DNA from: Nocardia sp. BMG51109
GTDB lineage: Bacteria; Actinomycetota; Actinomycetes; Mycobacteriales; Mycobacteriaceae
Length of the DNA stretch: 64,000 bases
Direction: 5' to 3'
Assembly (NCBI RefSeq): GCF_000526215.1
Contig: NZ_JAFQ01000004.1
Span: forward strand, 6,200,001 to 6,264,000
Shown here one piece after another: positions 9,828-18,263 of the stretch. The notes under the pieces are model-generated. The model worked only from the letters and a program-made list of their open reading frames with translations, did no database searches and was not told the origin of the DNA. The translations under genes were made by a program, and so were the position numbers. The stretch's first letter is position 1. Each line of letters starts with the position of its first letter.

Positions 9828-10904
9828 TTACGTGGCGATGCCGTCCCACTGGGTGACGGTGTACGGCTGATGCCCCGGCTCGCCGTCCCAGGCGCTGAGG
9901 ATCAGGGTCAGCGCGTCGGGGGAGGGGCTGCCGGGATGGATGTAGCCGCCGTAGAGATTGGGCAGGTTCGGTTTGCCCCAGTGCCCCATCGGCCAGCCGT
10001 TCTTGCCGACCACCTGGGTCTTCGGCTCCGACCAGATGCCGTCGGGGCGCGGCGAGGTGCGGGTGCGGATGCTGTAGTCGCTGGTGTCGAAATAGGACAT
10101 GCAGTACATGCCGCCGATGTTCTTGACGCTGAACTCGCCCATGTTGTTGCCGGGGTCGAAGATCGTGGTCGGGGCGGCCTCGCGCGTCCACAGCCAGCTG
10201 TCGTCGCTGAAGACCCAGTTCTCCTGGCGGCCGAACTCGCCGTGGAAGAAGTCGTGCGGATCGAACCGGAACAGCAGGACCTGCCCGCCGTCGGCGAAGT
10301 GGTGGCTGCCGTTCCACGCCTTGGAGTAGCAGTAGAGCCGACCGTCCGGATCCACGCCGGCGAAACTCCACATCATGTACGGCGATCCGTTTTCGCCGAG
10401 CGCGTCACCGTTCCAGTGGTGCTCGAAGTCCTTCCAGCTCGCGCCGTGATCGTCGGAGTAGGCGATGCCGGCGAAGGCCGAGCCGTCGGTGGGGCTGTCC
10501 GGCGCGACCCACTGGTGCACCGAGGTGTACTGGATGAACAGCCGCTCGTGACCGTCCACCGTCAGGGCGATGGCGTCGTTGGGGATTCGGGTGACCTCGG
10601 TGACGCCGAGGCCGTTGTCGGCGCCCTTCTGATAGTCGAACAGCTGGGCGCACTTCGGATTCGGCTGGCTGCCGGTGAATTCGATCGGGGTCTCGCCGGA
10701 GCTGTCGAACTTGTCCTGGTACAGCAGGACCGGCGAGCCGATGTGGTCACCCGAGGCTCCCCGCCCGCTGAACACGTCGCCGAACACATAACCCCACCCG
10801 CCGTCGTGGCGCCGATAGGGAATGCAGAGATCGCCGGAGGCGAGCCCGAACCGGCTCGCCGAATCGCCCTCGTTGTCGCAGAGCATCGTCCCCTCTTGGG
10901 GCAT
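9828..10904 (-). CDS. DUF4185 domain protein
   Basis: A 358-residue protein made almost entirely of a DUF4185 domain, a beta-propeller-like fold with repeated Asp/Trp motifs (VFGDVFSGRG, IAYSDDHGASWKDFEHHW, NMGEFSVKNIGGMYCMSYFDT, ILSAWDG). It resembles glycosidase-type propellers, but catalytic residues are not established. Unlike many mycobacterial relatives, no signal peptide is visible, so this copy is predicted to be cytoplasmic. A GAGGAAG ribosome binding site lies 7 nt before the ATG. It follows the degraded luciferase-like gene on the same strand. Confidence 0.8.
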   Translation of the reverse strand: MPQEGTMLCDNEGDSASRFGLASGDLCIPYRRHDGGWGYVFGDVFSGRGASGDHIGSPVLLYQDKFDSSGETPIEFTGSQPNPKCAQLFDYQKGADNGLGVTEVTRIPNDAIALTVDGHERLFIQYTSVHQWVAPDSPTDGSAFAGIAYSDDHGASWKDFEHHWNGDALGENGSPYMMWSFAGVDPDGRLYCYSKAWNGSHHFADGGQVLLFRFDPHDFFHGEFGRQENWVFSDDSWLWTREAAPTTIFDPGNNMGEFSVKNIGGMYCMSYFDTSDYSIRTRTSPRPDGIWSEPKTQVVGKNGWPMGHWGKPNLPNLYGGYIHPGSPSPDALTLILSAWDGEPGHQPYTVTQWDGIAT

Positions 10905-11097
10905 GGTGGATCTTCCTCACTGACGTCCCGGTCCATGTCGAACGTCGAGCATCGCATGCCGGGGCAGCCCCCGCGCAAGCCGCCGAAATCGGCGGCAGGT
11001 CGCGACGTGCCGGGGTGGTCGGCGTATTCGATTGTGACGCAGTTGGATTCGGCTCTCCGAACGGCCGCGGCATGGACCGTCCCGGCTGTGAGGAAGA

Positions 11098-11872
11098 TCA
11101 ACGAATCGCGGGAGTACCGGCCATTTCCCGCAGTCGGTGATCGAGTTCGTCGCGATAGAAGCCGCGCCCAGCGCGAGGTGTCGAGCGCGGCTCGCGCCGC
11201 GGTGTGCTCGTCGGTGGCCCAGGCGACCGGCACCTCCGCATACCGAGGTCCCGCTCCGCCCGATTCGTGGTACTGCTCCACGAGGGCGGACTTCGGTTCG
11301 GTGGCGAACAGCCCGTCGCCGAGTTCGGCGGCGAGGCGCGCGGCCGCCCGGCCACCCGCGGCCACGGCGATCACCGGCGGCTCGTCGGGCAGATCGAATA
11401 CCCGCGCGTCCGCCAGCCGCAGGTAGTGACCGTGGTAGGACCGATAGCCGCCGCGCCACAGCAGCCGGATGATCTCGAGCGCCTCGCGCAGTATCCGGTG
11501 CCGCACGTCCACCGTTTCCGGGAACCCGGTGCCGACCACGTGTTCGTTCAGCCGTTCGCCGGAGCCGATGCCGAGGGTGAACCGGCCGTCCGAGGTCAGC
11601 GCGAGGGTGGCGGCGGCCTGCGCGACGATGGCGGGGTGATAGCGGACGGTCGGGCAGGTGACGCCCGTCGCCAGCCCGATGGTGTCCGTGCGGGCGGCGA
11701 TCGCGCCGAGCACGGTCCACGCGAACGGCGAATGGCCCTGATTGTCCAGCCAGGGATGGTAGTGGTCGCTGATCTCGACGAAGTCGAAACCGGCCCGCTC
11801 GGCGAGTACGGCCTGGCGAATCAGTTCGGCGGGGCCGAACGCCTCCGCCGCCAGCTTGTATCCGATCTGCAT
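11098..11872 (-). pseudogene. Truncated LLM-class (F420-dependent) oxidoreductase
   Basis: The 5' part reads as a normal luciferase-like, F420-dependent oxidoreductase of the glucose-6-phosphate dehydrogenase-like family: MQIGYKLAAEAFGP, FVEISDHYHPWL, LATGVTCPTVRYHPAIVAQAAAT, LGIGSGERLNEHVVG. After about residue 235 (ALDTSRWA) the frame is lost and runs on into the DUF4185 gene. The expected C-terminus (GFYRDELDHRLREMAG) appears immediately downstream in another frame, ending at 11098. About 60-80 residues of the family's usual length are missing between the two parts. This is best explained by an internal deletion with a frameshift near 11172. A GAGGAGGTGCCG ribosome binding site precedes the ATG at 11872. 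Confidence 0.8.
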
Positions 11873-12006
11873 CGGCACCTCCTCGGGATGTGGCCGTGCC
11901 GGCACGCCACGGCACGGACGAACCGGTAAGGATTGCTACACCGGCGGACCTACCCGGCCATTCGGCCGGCAAACGAACGTGTGGCGCGGGAGGAAGGCGC
12001 CGTTGA

Positions 12007-12047
12007 CGCGGAATCCCCGGAAGACGAAGTCTTCCGGGGATTCCGCG
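12007..12047 (-). terminator. Very strong terminator after glcB
   Basis: A perfect 19-bp inverted repeat (12007-12025 with 12029-12047) closes a three-base GAA loop, 10 bp past the glcB stop. It is one of the longest perfect hairpins in the window and separates glcB from the gene cluster to its left. Confidence 0.85.
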
Positions 12048-12056
12048 AGCCCGTAC

Positions 12057-14255
12057 TCAGTTCTTGGCGGCGAGCGCCTTGGCCTCGCGGCGGCGGCGGT
12101 GCAGGATCGGCTCGGTGTACCCGTTGGGCTGGCGGGTGCCCTCCAGGATGAGGTCCTTGGCGGCCTGGAAGGCGACGCTGCCGTGGAAGTCGGGAGCCAT
12201 CGGCTTGTATCCCGGATCGCCGGCGTTCTGGCGGTCCACCACCGGGGCCATCCGCTCGAGGCTCTCGACGATCTGCTCCGTGGTGACGATGCCGTGCCGC
12301 AGCCAGTTCGCCATCAGCTGGCTCGAGATGCGCAGGGTCGCACGGTCTTCCATCAGCGCGACATCGTTGATGTCGGGCACCTTGGAGCAGCCGACGCCCT
12401 GATCGATCCAGCGCACCACGTAGCCGAGAATGGACTGCGAGTTGTTGTCCAGCTCGTTGCGGATCTCCTCGGCCGACCAGTCCGGTTCGGCGGCCAGCGG
12501 GATCTCCAGGATCTGGTCGACGGTGGCGCGGGCACCGCCGCGGGCGATCTCGTCCTGCCGCTTGAACACGTCGACCAGGTGGTAGTGCGTGGCGTGCAGG
12601 GTGGCCGCGGTGGGCGAGGGCACCCAGGCGGTGGTCGCGCCGGCGCGCGGGTGGCCGATCTTCTGCGCCAGCATGTCACGCATCAGGTCGGGCATCGCCC
12701 ACATGCCCTTGCCGATCTGCGCCTTGTGCCGCAGGCCGGTCGCGAGGCCCGTGTCGACGTTCCAATCCTCGTAGGACAGGATCCACTGCTGGGACTTCAT
12801 ATCGGCCTTGCGGACCATCGGCCCGGCCTCCATGGAGGTGTGGATCTCGTCGCCGGTGCGGTCGAGGAAGCCGGTGTTGATGAAGACCACGCGGTCGCGC
12901 GCGGCCGCGATGCAGGCCTTCAGGTTGACGGTGGTGCGGCGCTCCTCGTCCATGATGCCGACCTTGAGGGTGTCGCGGGGCAGGCCCAGCACGTCCTCGA
13001 CGCGGCCGAACAGCTCGGCGGTGAACGCCACCTCGTCCGGGCCGTGCATCTTCGGTTTCACGATATAGACCGAACGGGTGCGCGAATTCGACACCCGGGC
13101 CGTGCCGTTGAGGCTGTGCATCGCGATCAGCGAGGTGAACAGGCCGTCCAGGATGCCCTCGGGCACCTCGTCGCCGTTCTTGTCCAGGATGGCATCGCTG
13201 GTCATGAGGTGGCCCACGTTGCGCACGAACAACAGCGAGCGGCCGTGCACCGTCAGCTCGGAGCCGTCCGGGGCGGTGTACACCCGGTCCGGATTCATGG
13301 TGCGGGTGAAGGACTTGCCGCCCTTGCTGACCTCTTCGGACAGGTCGCCCTTCATCAGGCCCAGCCAGTTGTGGTAGCCGAGCACCTTGTCCTCGGCGTC
13401 CACCGCGGCCACCGAATCCTCGAAGTCCATGATGGTGGTGACGGCGGACTCCAGCACCACGTCCTCGACGCCGGCCGAGTCGGTGCTGCCGATCGGCGAG
13501 TCCGGGTCGATCCGGATATCGATGTGCAAACCGTTGTGCCGCAACAGGACCGAGGTCGGCGCCGTCGGCTCGCCGAGGTAGCCGGCCAGCGCCGAGGCGT
13601 CGGCCAGGCCGATATCGGTGCCGTCCTCGAGGGTGACCTCGAGCTCGCCGTCGACGATCTTGTACGCCCGCGACCCGACGTGCGAGCCGGTGATCAGCGG
13701 GACGGCGTCGTCGAGGAAGTTGCGGGCCCACTCGATGACCTTGTCGCCGCGGACCCGGTTGTAACCGGGGTTGTCGGCCGGGCCGGCCTTTTCCGCGCCG
13801 TTCTCCTCGGGGATGGCGTCGGTGCCGTAGAGCGCGTCGTACAGCGAGCCCCAGCGGGCGTTGGCGGCGTTGATCGCGAAACGCGCGTTCGTCACCGGGA
13901 CCACCAGCTGCGGGCCGGCGGTACCGGCGATCTCGTCGTCGACGTTCTGCGTGCCGATGGTGAAATCGGCCGGCTCGGGGCGCAGGTAGCCGATCTCGGT
14001 GAGGTACTTCTTGTAGGTGCCCCGGTCGTATCCGGCGCCGGGGTTCTCGGCGTGCCAGGCGTCGAGCTTGCCCTGGATCTCGTCGCGCTCGGCCAGCAGG
14101 GTGCGGTTACGCGGGGCGAGGTCGTCGACGATCGACTCCGCACCGGACCAGAACGCGGCGGAATCGACGCCGGTGCCGGGGAGCGCCTCGTTCTCGACGA
14201 ACTCGTGGAGAACCCTCGCGATCTGAAGCCCGCCGATCTGAATCCGCTCTGTCAT
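12057..14255 (-). CDS. glcB: Malate synthase G
   Basis: A 732-residue enzyme, close to the 741 residues of M. tuberculosis GlcB. It condenses glyoxylate with acetyl-CoA to malate, the second step of the glyoxylate shunt used on fatty acids and acetate. Visible family features are [28 protein letters not shown], the metal-binding Glu in [30 protein letters not shown], and the C-terminal [21 protein letters not shown] containing the conserved Cys and catalytic Asp. A GAGGCAG ribosome binding site precedes the ATG. It is monocistronic with a very strong terminator. It marks the left end of the block syntenic with M. tuberculosis Rv1837c onwards. Cytoplasmic. Confidence 0.97.
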   Translation of the reverse strand: MTERIQIGGLQIARVLHEFVENEALPGTGVDSAAFWSGAESIVDDLAPRNRTLLAERDEIQGKLDAWHAENPGAGYDRGTYKKYLTEIGYLRPEPADFTIGTQNVDDEIAGTAGPQLVVPVTNARFAINAANARWGSLYDALYGTDAIPEENGAEKAGPADNPGYNRVRGDKVIEWARNFLDDAVPLITGSHVGSRAYKIVDGELEVTLEDGTDIGLADASALAGYLGEPTAPTSVLLRHNGLHIDIRIDPDSPIGSTDSAGVEDVVLESAVTTIMDFEDSVAAVDAEDKVLGYHNWLGLMKGDLSEEVSKGGKSFTRTMNPDRVYTAPDGSELTVHGRSLLFVRNVGHLMTSDAILDKNGDEVPEGILDGLFTSLIAMHSLNGTARVSNSRTRSVYIVKPKMHGPDEVAFTAELFGRVEDVLGLPRDTLKVGIMDEERRTTVNLKACIAAARDRVVFINTGFLDRTGDEIHTSMEAGPMVRKADMKSQQWILSYEDWNVDTGLATGLRHKAQIGKGMWAMPDLMRDMLAQKIGHPRAGATTAWVPSPTAATLHATHYHLVDVFKRQDEIARGGARATVDQILEIPLAAEPDWSAEEIRNELDNNSQSILGYVVRWIDQGVGCSKVPDINDVALMEDRATLRISSQLMANWLRHGIVTTEQIVESLERMAPVVDRQNAGDPGYKPMAPDFHGSVAFQAAKDLILEGTRQPNGYTEPILHRRRREAKALAAKN

Positions 14256-14378
14256 CTACTGCCTCATTTCGAGATAGCCGGATGGAAAAAGTACGGGTGT
14301 CATGTTACTCGCCGGTAGATCGGCCGTGGTAGCCCACCACCTCGGGCGTCGGCCTTGATCGTAACGTCCGGCGCAATT

Positions 14379-14398
14379 AATGTACTGAGTGGAACATT
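14379..14398. promoter_or_regulatory. Candidate operator upstream of tetR/acyl-CoA dehydrogenase
   Basis: The partial palindrome AATGTACTGAGTGGAACATT lies in the AT-richest part of the gap between the divergent glcB and TetR genes. The AATGT/ACATT ends are symmetric. It is a candidate site for the adjacent TetR protein; the core symmetry is imperfect. Confidence 0.4.
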
Positions 14399-14553
14399 TT
14401 GCCGAGGCGACGAGCCGGGGCCGCCGGGTACGGACGTTCGGGGCCCGGTGGATGGGTGGTATTCGCGATGCGCGCACGGGAAGGTGGGGCCGCCGTCGTG
14501 GCCGACGGGCTCGGCCGAGCGCGCTGCGGCCGCGCGGAGGTCCCGGGCGATCG

Positions 14554-15213
14554 GTGGCCGCGGTGACGACGGCGCCGGTGCGCAGGCGTGGCCGCCCACC
14601 GGCCGCGGCGGCGGCGCGGACGCGCGAGCGCATCGTGCGGGCCGCGGTGGAGCTGTTCGCCGAGAAGGGATTTCACGGAACCGGCGTCGCGGAGATCGGC
14701 GAGCGGGCCGACGTGCGGCGCGGCGCGCTCTACTACCACATCGGTTCCAAGGAGGAACTGCTGTTCCGGATCCTGTACGACTACATCGGCCTGATGTACG
14801 CGGAGGCCCGCGAGATCGCCGACGGCCCCGGCGATCCGGTGACCAAGCTGCGCAAGCTGATTCGCAGTCACGTCCGGCTCATCGTGGCGCACCGCCGGGA
14901 GGTGGCGATCCAGCTGCGCGACGTCTCGGCGCTGACCGGTGCGCGCGCCGCCGATCTGCAGGCACTGCGCGACCGTGTGCAGCACTGCTGGCAGCGGGTG
15001 ATCGACGCCGGGCAGGAGGCCGGGGCGCTGCGCACCGCCGACCACGTGGTCACCAACGGCATTCTCGGCATGCTGAATTCGGCGACCTTCTGGTATCGCG
15101 AACACGGCACGCACGGGCCGGAGGAGATCTCGGACATTCTCGCCGCCACGGTCCTCGACGGCCTGGCCTGCGCATGTCATCCCGCACCCGACCCCGGCAC
15201 CGACCGGAAATAG
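14554..15213 (+). CDS. TetR-family regulator upstream of acyl-CoA dehydrogenase
   Basis: A TetR/AcrR regulator of about 219 residues. The DNA-binding domain (IVRAAVELFAEKGFHGTGVAEIGERADVRRGALYYHIGSKEELLF) follows a basic arm (RRRGRPP), and the C-terminal domain is of the type linked to acyl-CoA or lipid ligands. Two in-frame GTG codons (14554, 14563) are possible starts; 14554 is chosen as nearer to a GGAGG. The upstream frame is Arg/Gly-rich and unlikely to be coding. The stop is 14 bp before the acyl-CoA dehydrogenase ATG, so the two form an operon and the regulator probably controls it. Confidence 0.82.
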   Translation: MAAVTTAPVRRRGRPPAAAAARTRERIVRAAVELFAEKGFHGTGVAEIGERADVRRGALYYHIGSKEELLFRILYDYIGLMYAEAREIADGPGDPVTKLRKLIRSHVRLIVAHRREVAIQLRDVSALTGARAADLQALRDRVQHCWQRVIDAGQEAGALRTADHVVTNGILGMLNSATFWYREHGTHGPEEISDILAATVLDGLACACHPAPDPGTDRK

Positions 15214-15227
15214 ACGAAAGGCTGATC

Positions 15228-16520
15228 ATGGCTTGGGATTTCGAGACCGACCCCGACTATCAGGAACGGCTCGACTGGGTCGCGGAGTTCGTCCGGGCCG
15301 AGGTGGAACCGCTGGACCTGCTGCCCGACCTGAACCCCTACAACCGCGCCGACCCGCAGGTGCGGGCGCTGCTGCGGCCACTGCAGGAGCAGGTGAAGGA
15401 GCGCGGGCTGTGGGCCTGCCACCTCGGCCCGGAACTCGGCGGGCCCGGCTACGGGCAGCTGAAACTGGCGCTGCTGAACGAGGTGCTCGGCACGTCGATG
15501 TGGGCGCCGCTCGTCTTCGGTTGCCAGGCACCGGATTCCGGCAACGCCGAGATCCTCGCCCACTTCGGCACGCCGGAACAGCAGCAGCGGTATCTCCAGC
15601 CGCTGCTCGACGGTGAGATCGGGTCCTGCTATGTGATGACGGAGCCGACCGGTGGTTCGGATCCGACCACCTTCCGGGCGCGTGCCGTGCGCGACGGCGA
15701 CGACTGGGTCATCAACGGCGAGAAGTGGTTCAACACCGCCGCCGAGCTCGCCGCCTTCCACATCGTGATGGTAGTGACCGATCCCGAGGCGCCGCCGCAT
15801 CAGCGGCTGTCGATGTTCATCGTGCCGGGCGGGGCGCCCGGCCTGGAGGTCGTGAAGAACTTCGAGGTACACGGGTTCAGCAACCACGAGGGGCATCTGC
15901 GGTTCACCGATGTCCGGGTGCCGGCCGATCACCTGCTGGGCGCGGAGGGCATGGGCTTCGTCGTCGCCCAGACCCGGCTCGGCGGCGGCCGCGTGCACCA
16001 TGCGATGCGCACGGTGGCCATGGTGCGCAAGGCCTTCGACATGCTGTGCGAGCGGGCGGTGTCGCGGCCGATGGGCAAGGGCGTGCTCGGCGGCAAGCAG
16101 ATGGCCCAGGAGCAGATCGCCGACAGCTGGATCGAGATGGAGCAGTTCCGGCTGCTGGTGCTGCGCACGGCCTGGCGGATCGATCGGGCGCAGGACTACC
16201 GCGCCGTGCGCAAGGACATCGCCGCGATCAAGGTGGCGATGCCGAAGGTGATGCACGACGTGGCCCGCCGGGCCCTGCACCTGCACGGTGCGCTCGGCGT
16301 GAGCGAGGATCTGCCGTTCGTCGACATGATGAACTACGCCGAGGTGATGGCCATCGCCGACGGGCCGACCGAGGTGCACAAGATCACCCTCGCCAAGGAG
16401 GTGCTCAAGCAGTACGCGCCCGCGGATCCGGTGTATCCCAGCGGATATCGCCCGGCGCTGCGCGAACAGGCCCGCGAACTGGTGGCGCGGCGGCTGGAGC
16501 ACACCGTCGGCAATATCTGA
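15228..16520 (+). CDS. Acyl-CoA dehydrogenase family protein
   Basis: A 430-residue flavoenzyme of the acyl-CoA dehydrogenase superfamily: an N-terminal helical domain, the FAD-contacting stretch CYVMTEPTGGSDPTTFRARA and WVINGEKWFNTAA in the beta domain, and the C-terminal helical domain ending in HLHGALGVSEDLPFVDMMNYAEVMAIADGPTEVHK. It is slightly longer than classical FadE proteins and resembles the ACAD10/11-like group in actinomycetes. The substrate chain is not predictable. An AAAGG ribosome binding site precedes the ATG. It is co-transcribed with the TetR gene 14 bp upstream and followed by a good terminator. Confidence 0.9.
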   Translation: MAWDFETDPDYQERLDWVAEFVRAEVEPLDLLPDLNPYNRADPQVRALLRPLQEQVKERGLWACHLGPELGGPGYGQLKLALLNEVLGTSMWAPLVFGCQAPDSGNAEILAHFGTPEQQQRYLQPLLDGEIGSCYVMTEPTGGSDPTTFRARAVRDGDDWVINGEKWFNTAAELAAFHIVMVVTDPEAPPHQRLSMFIVPGGAPGLEVVKNFEVHGFSNHEGHLRFTDVRVPADHLLGAEGMGFVVAQTRLGGGRVHHAMRTVAMVRKAFDMLCERAVSRPMGKGVLGGKQMAQEQIADSWIEMEQFRLLVLRTAWRIDRAQDYRAVRKDIAAIKVAMPKVMHDVARRALHLHGALGVSEDLPFVDMMNYAEVMAIADGPTEVHKITLAKEVLKQYAPADPVYPSGYRPALREQARELVARRLEHTVGNI

Positions 16521-16569
16521 GACATTCGGTGATACCAGGGACCGGTCGGTCCGGTCCCCGTCGGCCAGG

Positions 16570-16598
16570 GGGGTTGGCGCACACGCGCCAGCCCCTTT
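16570..16598 (+). terminator. Terminator after acyl-CoA dehydrogenase
   Basis: GGGGTTGGCGC (16570-16580) pairs with GCGCCAGCCCC (16585-16595), with one G-U pair and ACAC loop, followed by TTT. It lies 50 bp past the acyl-CoA dehydrogenase stop. Confidence 0.7.
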
Positions 16599-16663
16599 CG
16601 GCGGCGTCCGATTCCACTACCCTGGGCGACGCAAGTGCAAGTCACCCGATGTGAGGAAGCTCG

Positions 16664-16765
16664 ATGGGTAGTACCGCTATCGATGTCGTCAACGTGCTCG
16701 TGGCCCATGCCACGGCCTTCTGGAACTGGGCCTCCACCGGCTCGGCCGGTTTCCCGCCGCTGTGA
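16664..16765 (+). CDS. Very small hydrophobic/amphipathic protein
   Basis: A 33-residue reading frame beginning MGSTAIDVVNVLVAHATAF, with two tryptophans in FWNWAST and a proline-rich end. A good GAGGAAG ribosome binding site lies 7 nt upstream. A -10-like TACCCT (16618-16623) lies about 40 bp upstream, just after a terminator, so it looks like an independent short transcript. The first 20 residues form a plausible amphipathic or membrane helix. No family recognised. Size and composition recall small actinobacterial envelope peptides, but there is no direct similarity to report. Confidence 0.45.
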   Translation: MGSTAIDVVNVLVAHATAFWNWASTGSAGFPPL

Positions 16766-17057
16766 GGTGACGCCGCGGAGTCGCCGTGGTTGCGGTGGGT
16801 CCGGGCAACGGATGTCGAGGTCGGACAACATCAGTGGACGCTTGTTGTCCGGCCTCGAGAACTGTTGCCGGGTCCGGGATTCCGGTACTACCGCAGGTCG
16901 GCGGCCCGTCGCCGTTGGCGTCGATTCGCGGGCCGCTCAGGCGGTCGGAGACTCGGGTGGCCGGAAACGAGGAGACGCACGACGTCCCCGATGTCGCCGG
17001 GCGGCGGACGCGGCACGCCGTCCGCCCCGGGCGGTGTCCGTATGGCTTACTGGGCGC

Positions 17058-17471
17058 ATGGCTTTTCGAGACGATCCGGACGGCGATCGGTTCTTCGCGC
17101 TGCGCACCCATCGTGCCGACGGGTCGGCGGTATCGGTGCCGGTCTGGCTGGCTCCGGCGAACGGCCGCTGGTACGGCTACACGCCCGTGCGGTCCTGGAA
17201 GGTGCGGCGGATTCGGCGCGATCCGCGGGTGGCGGTGGCGCCGTCCACCTTCGACGGTGATCCGCGCGGGCCGTGGCGTTCCGGAACGGCTCGGGTGCTG
17301 CGAGGACGGGAGCTGCGCGCCGCCAAGCGGGCGTTGACGGCGAAGTACGGCAACGAGTTCCGGGTGTTCGTGCTCGTCACCCTGCTCGGCCGGCTGCGGC
17401 CGCACGGCGGGAAGGCAGCCGGGCTGGAGATCACGCTCGCCGCGGAGGACGGGGACCATCCGGCCGGGTGA
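17058..17471 (+). CDS. PPOX-class F420-dependent enzyme (Rv2061-like)
   Basis: A 137-residue split-barrel protein of the PPOX-class F420-dependent oxidoreductases, subfamily resembling M. tuberculosis Rv2061c: FFALRTHRADGSAVSVPVWLAP, RWYGYTPVRSWKVRRIRRDPRVAVAPS and a C-terminal basic region. The family binds F420 or a flavin and reduces unknown small molecules. The ATG at 17058 gives the usual family length; the frame continues upstream without similarity. It stands alone, with about 290 bp of unassigned sequence before it. Confidence 0.8.
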   Translation: MAFRDDPDGDRFFALRTHRADGSAVSVPVWLAPANGRWYGYTPVRSWKVRRIRRDPRVAVAPSTFDGDPRGPWRSGTARVLRGRELRAAKRALTAKYGNEFRVFVLVTLLGRLRPHGGKAAGLEITLAAEDGDHPAG

Positions 17472-17627
17472 CGCCGCCTGCGGCCGGTCGAGCGCGGTCA
17501 CCGGCATGCATGGCGGTTGTCCGCGGATCGTGGTGCGTCCACGCGGCAGTCGCTCTCGGCGGGGTCGGGCCCGGCTCATGGCAGGGATCCCGTGCAGGCG
17601 GGAGCGATGTGGCTCCCAGCCCGTGCA

Positions 17628-18263
17628 TCACGGCAGCGGCTGGGCCCCTCGCTGGTTCAGCATGAGCGCCATCAGGCCGCATTCCTGGCCCTGGGCGACG
17701 ATCATGCCGCGCGCGGTCTCCTTCACCGGGCCGGAGGGGAGTTGCCGGTCGGCGGCCTGCGCCATGGTGACCCCGCCCAGATGGTGACGGTACATCAGTT
17801 GCAGGAACAGGATTTCGGCGTCGCGGCCGCGGGCGGCGGACAGGGAATTCAGGTCCGCCTGGGTGGCCATCCCCGGCATCGGCATCGGTGCCGACGAATG
17901 ACCGTGTGCGGCACCGGTATCCGCGGTACGACTCATCCACGCCATCGGATGCCGCGGCATCGGGGCCGCGCCGGCCAGCCGCAGCCAGCCGAGCATCGTG
18001 CCGATTTCGACCTGCTGGGTCCGCTCGATCTGATCCGCCAACCGCAGCACCGCCGGATCGGCGCCCGGGTCCAGGCGCTGCACCATCTGGACGGCCTGCT
18101 GGTGGTGAGCGGTCATATCCTGGGCGAATCCGATCTCGGTATCGTTCAGTACGCGGGGCGGATCGTGGGTTTCGGGCAGCACCAGCGGCCGGAGCGCCGC
18201 CCCCGCGATGAGCAGGATCAGCGCGCCGCAGGCGAGCGAGGCGATACGGAACGCGCGCGTCAT
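17628..18263 (-). CDS. DUF305 exported protein
   Basis: A 211-residue protein with an N-terminal signal or membrane segment (about residues 8-30) and two copies of the DUF305 His motif: DMTAHHQQAVQM near residue 50 and MYRHHLGGVTM near residue 155. DUF305 has a ferritin-like four-helix fold and its His clusters suggest metal binding; its role is not established. A Met/His-rich linker (HGHSSAPMPMPGM) lies between the halves and could also bind metal. Its ATG overlaps the upstream LVIVD gene stop by one base (TGATG), so translation is coupled. Confidence 0.88.
   Translation of the reverse strand: MTRAFRIASLACGALILLIAGAALRPLVLPETHDPPRVLNDTEIGFAQDMTAHHQQAVQMVQRLDPGADPAVLRLADQIERTQQVEIGTMLGWLRLAGAAPMPRHPMAWMSRTADTGAAHGHSSAPMPMPGMATQADLNSLSAARGRDAEILFLQLMYRHHLGGVTMAQAADRQLPSGPVKETARGMIVAQGQECGLMALMLNQRGAQPLP

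Noticed and set aside
11856..14318. 820-codon frame antisense to glcB
   Set aside because: Shadow of malate synthase codons; no recognisable protein, repetitive Val/Asp/His/Gly composition.
14355..16520. 721-codon frame as a fusion protein
   Set aside because: The first ~290 codons are the wrong frame of the TetR gene. The acyl-CoA dehydrogenase starts at its own ATG (15228) with a ribosome binding site.
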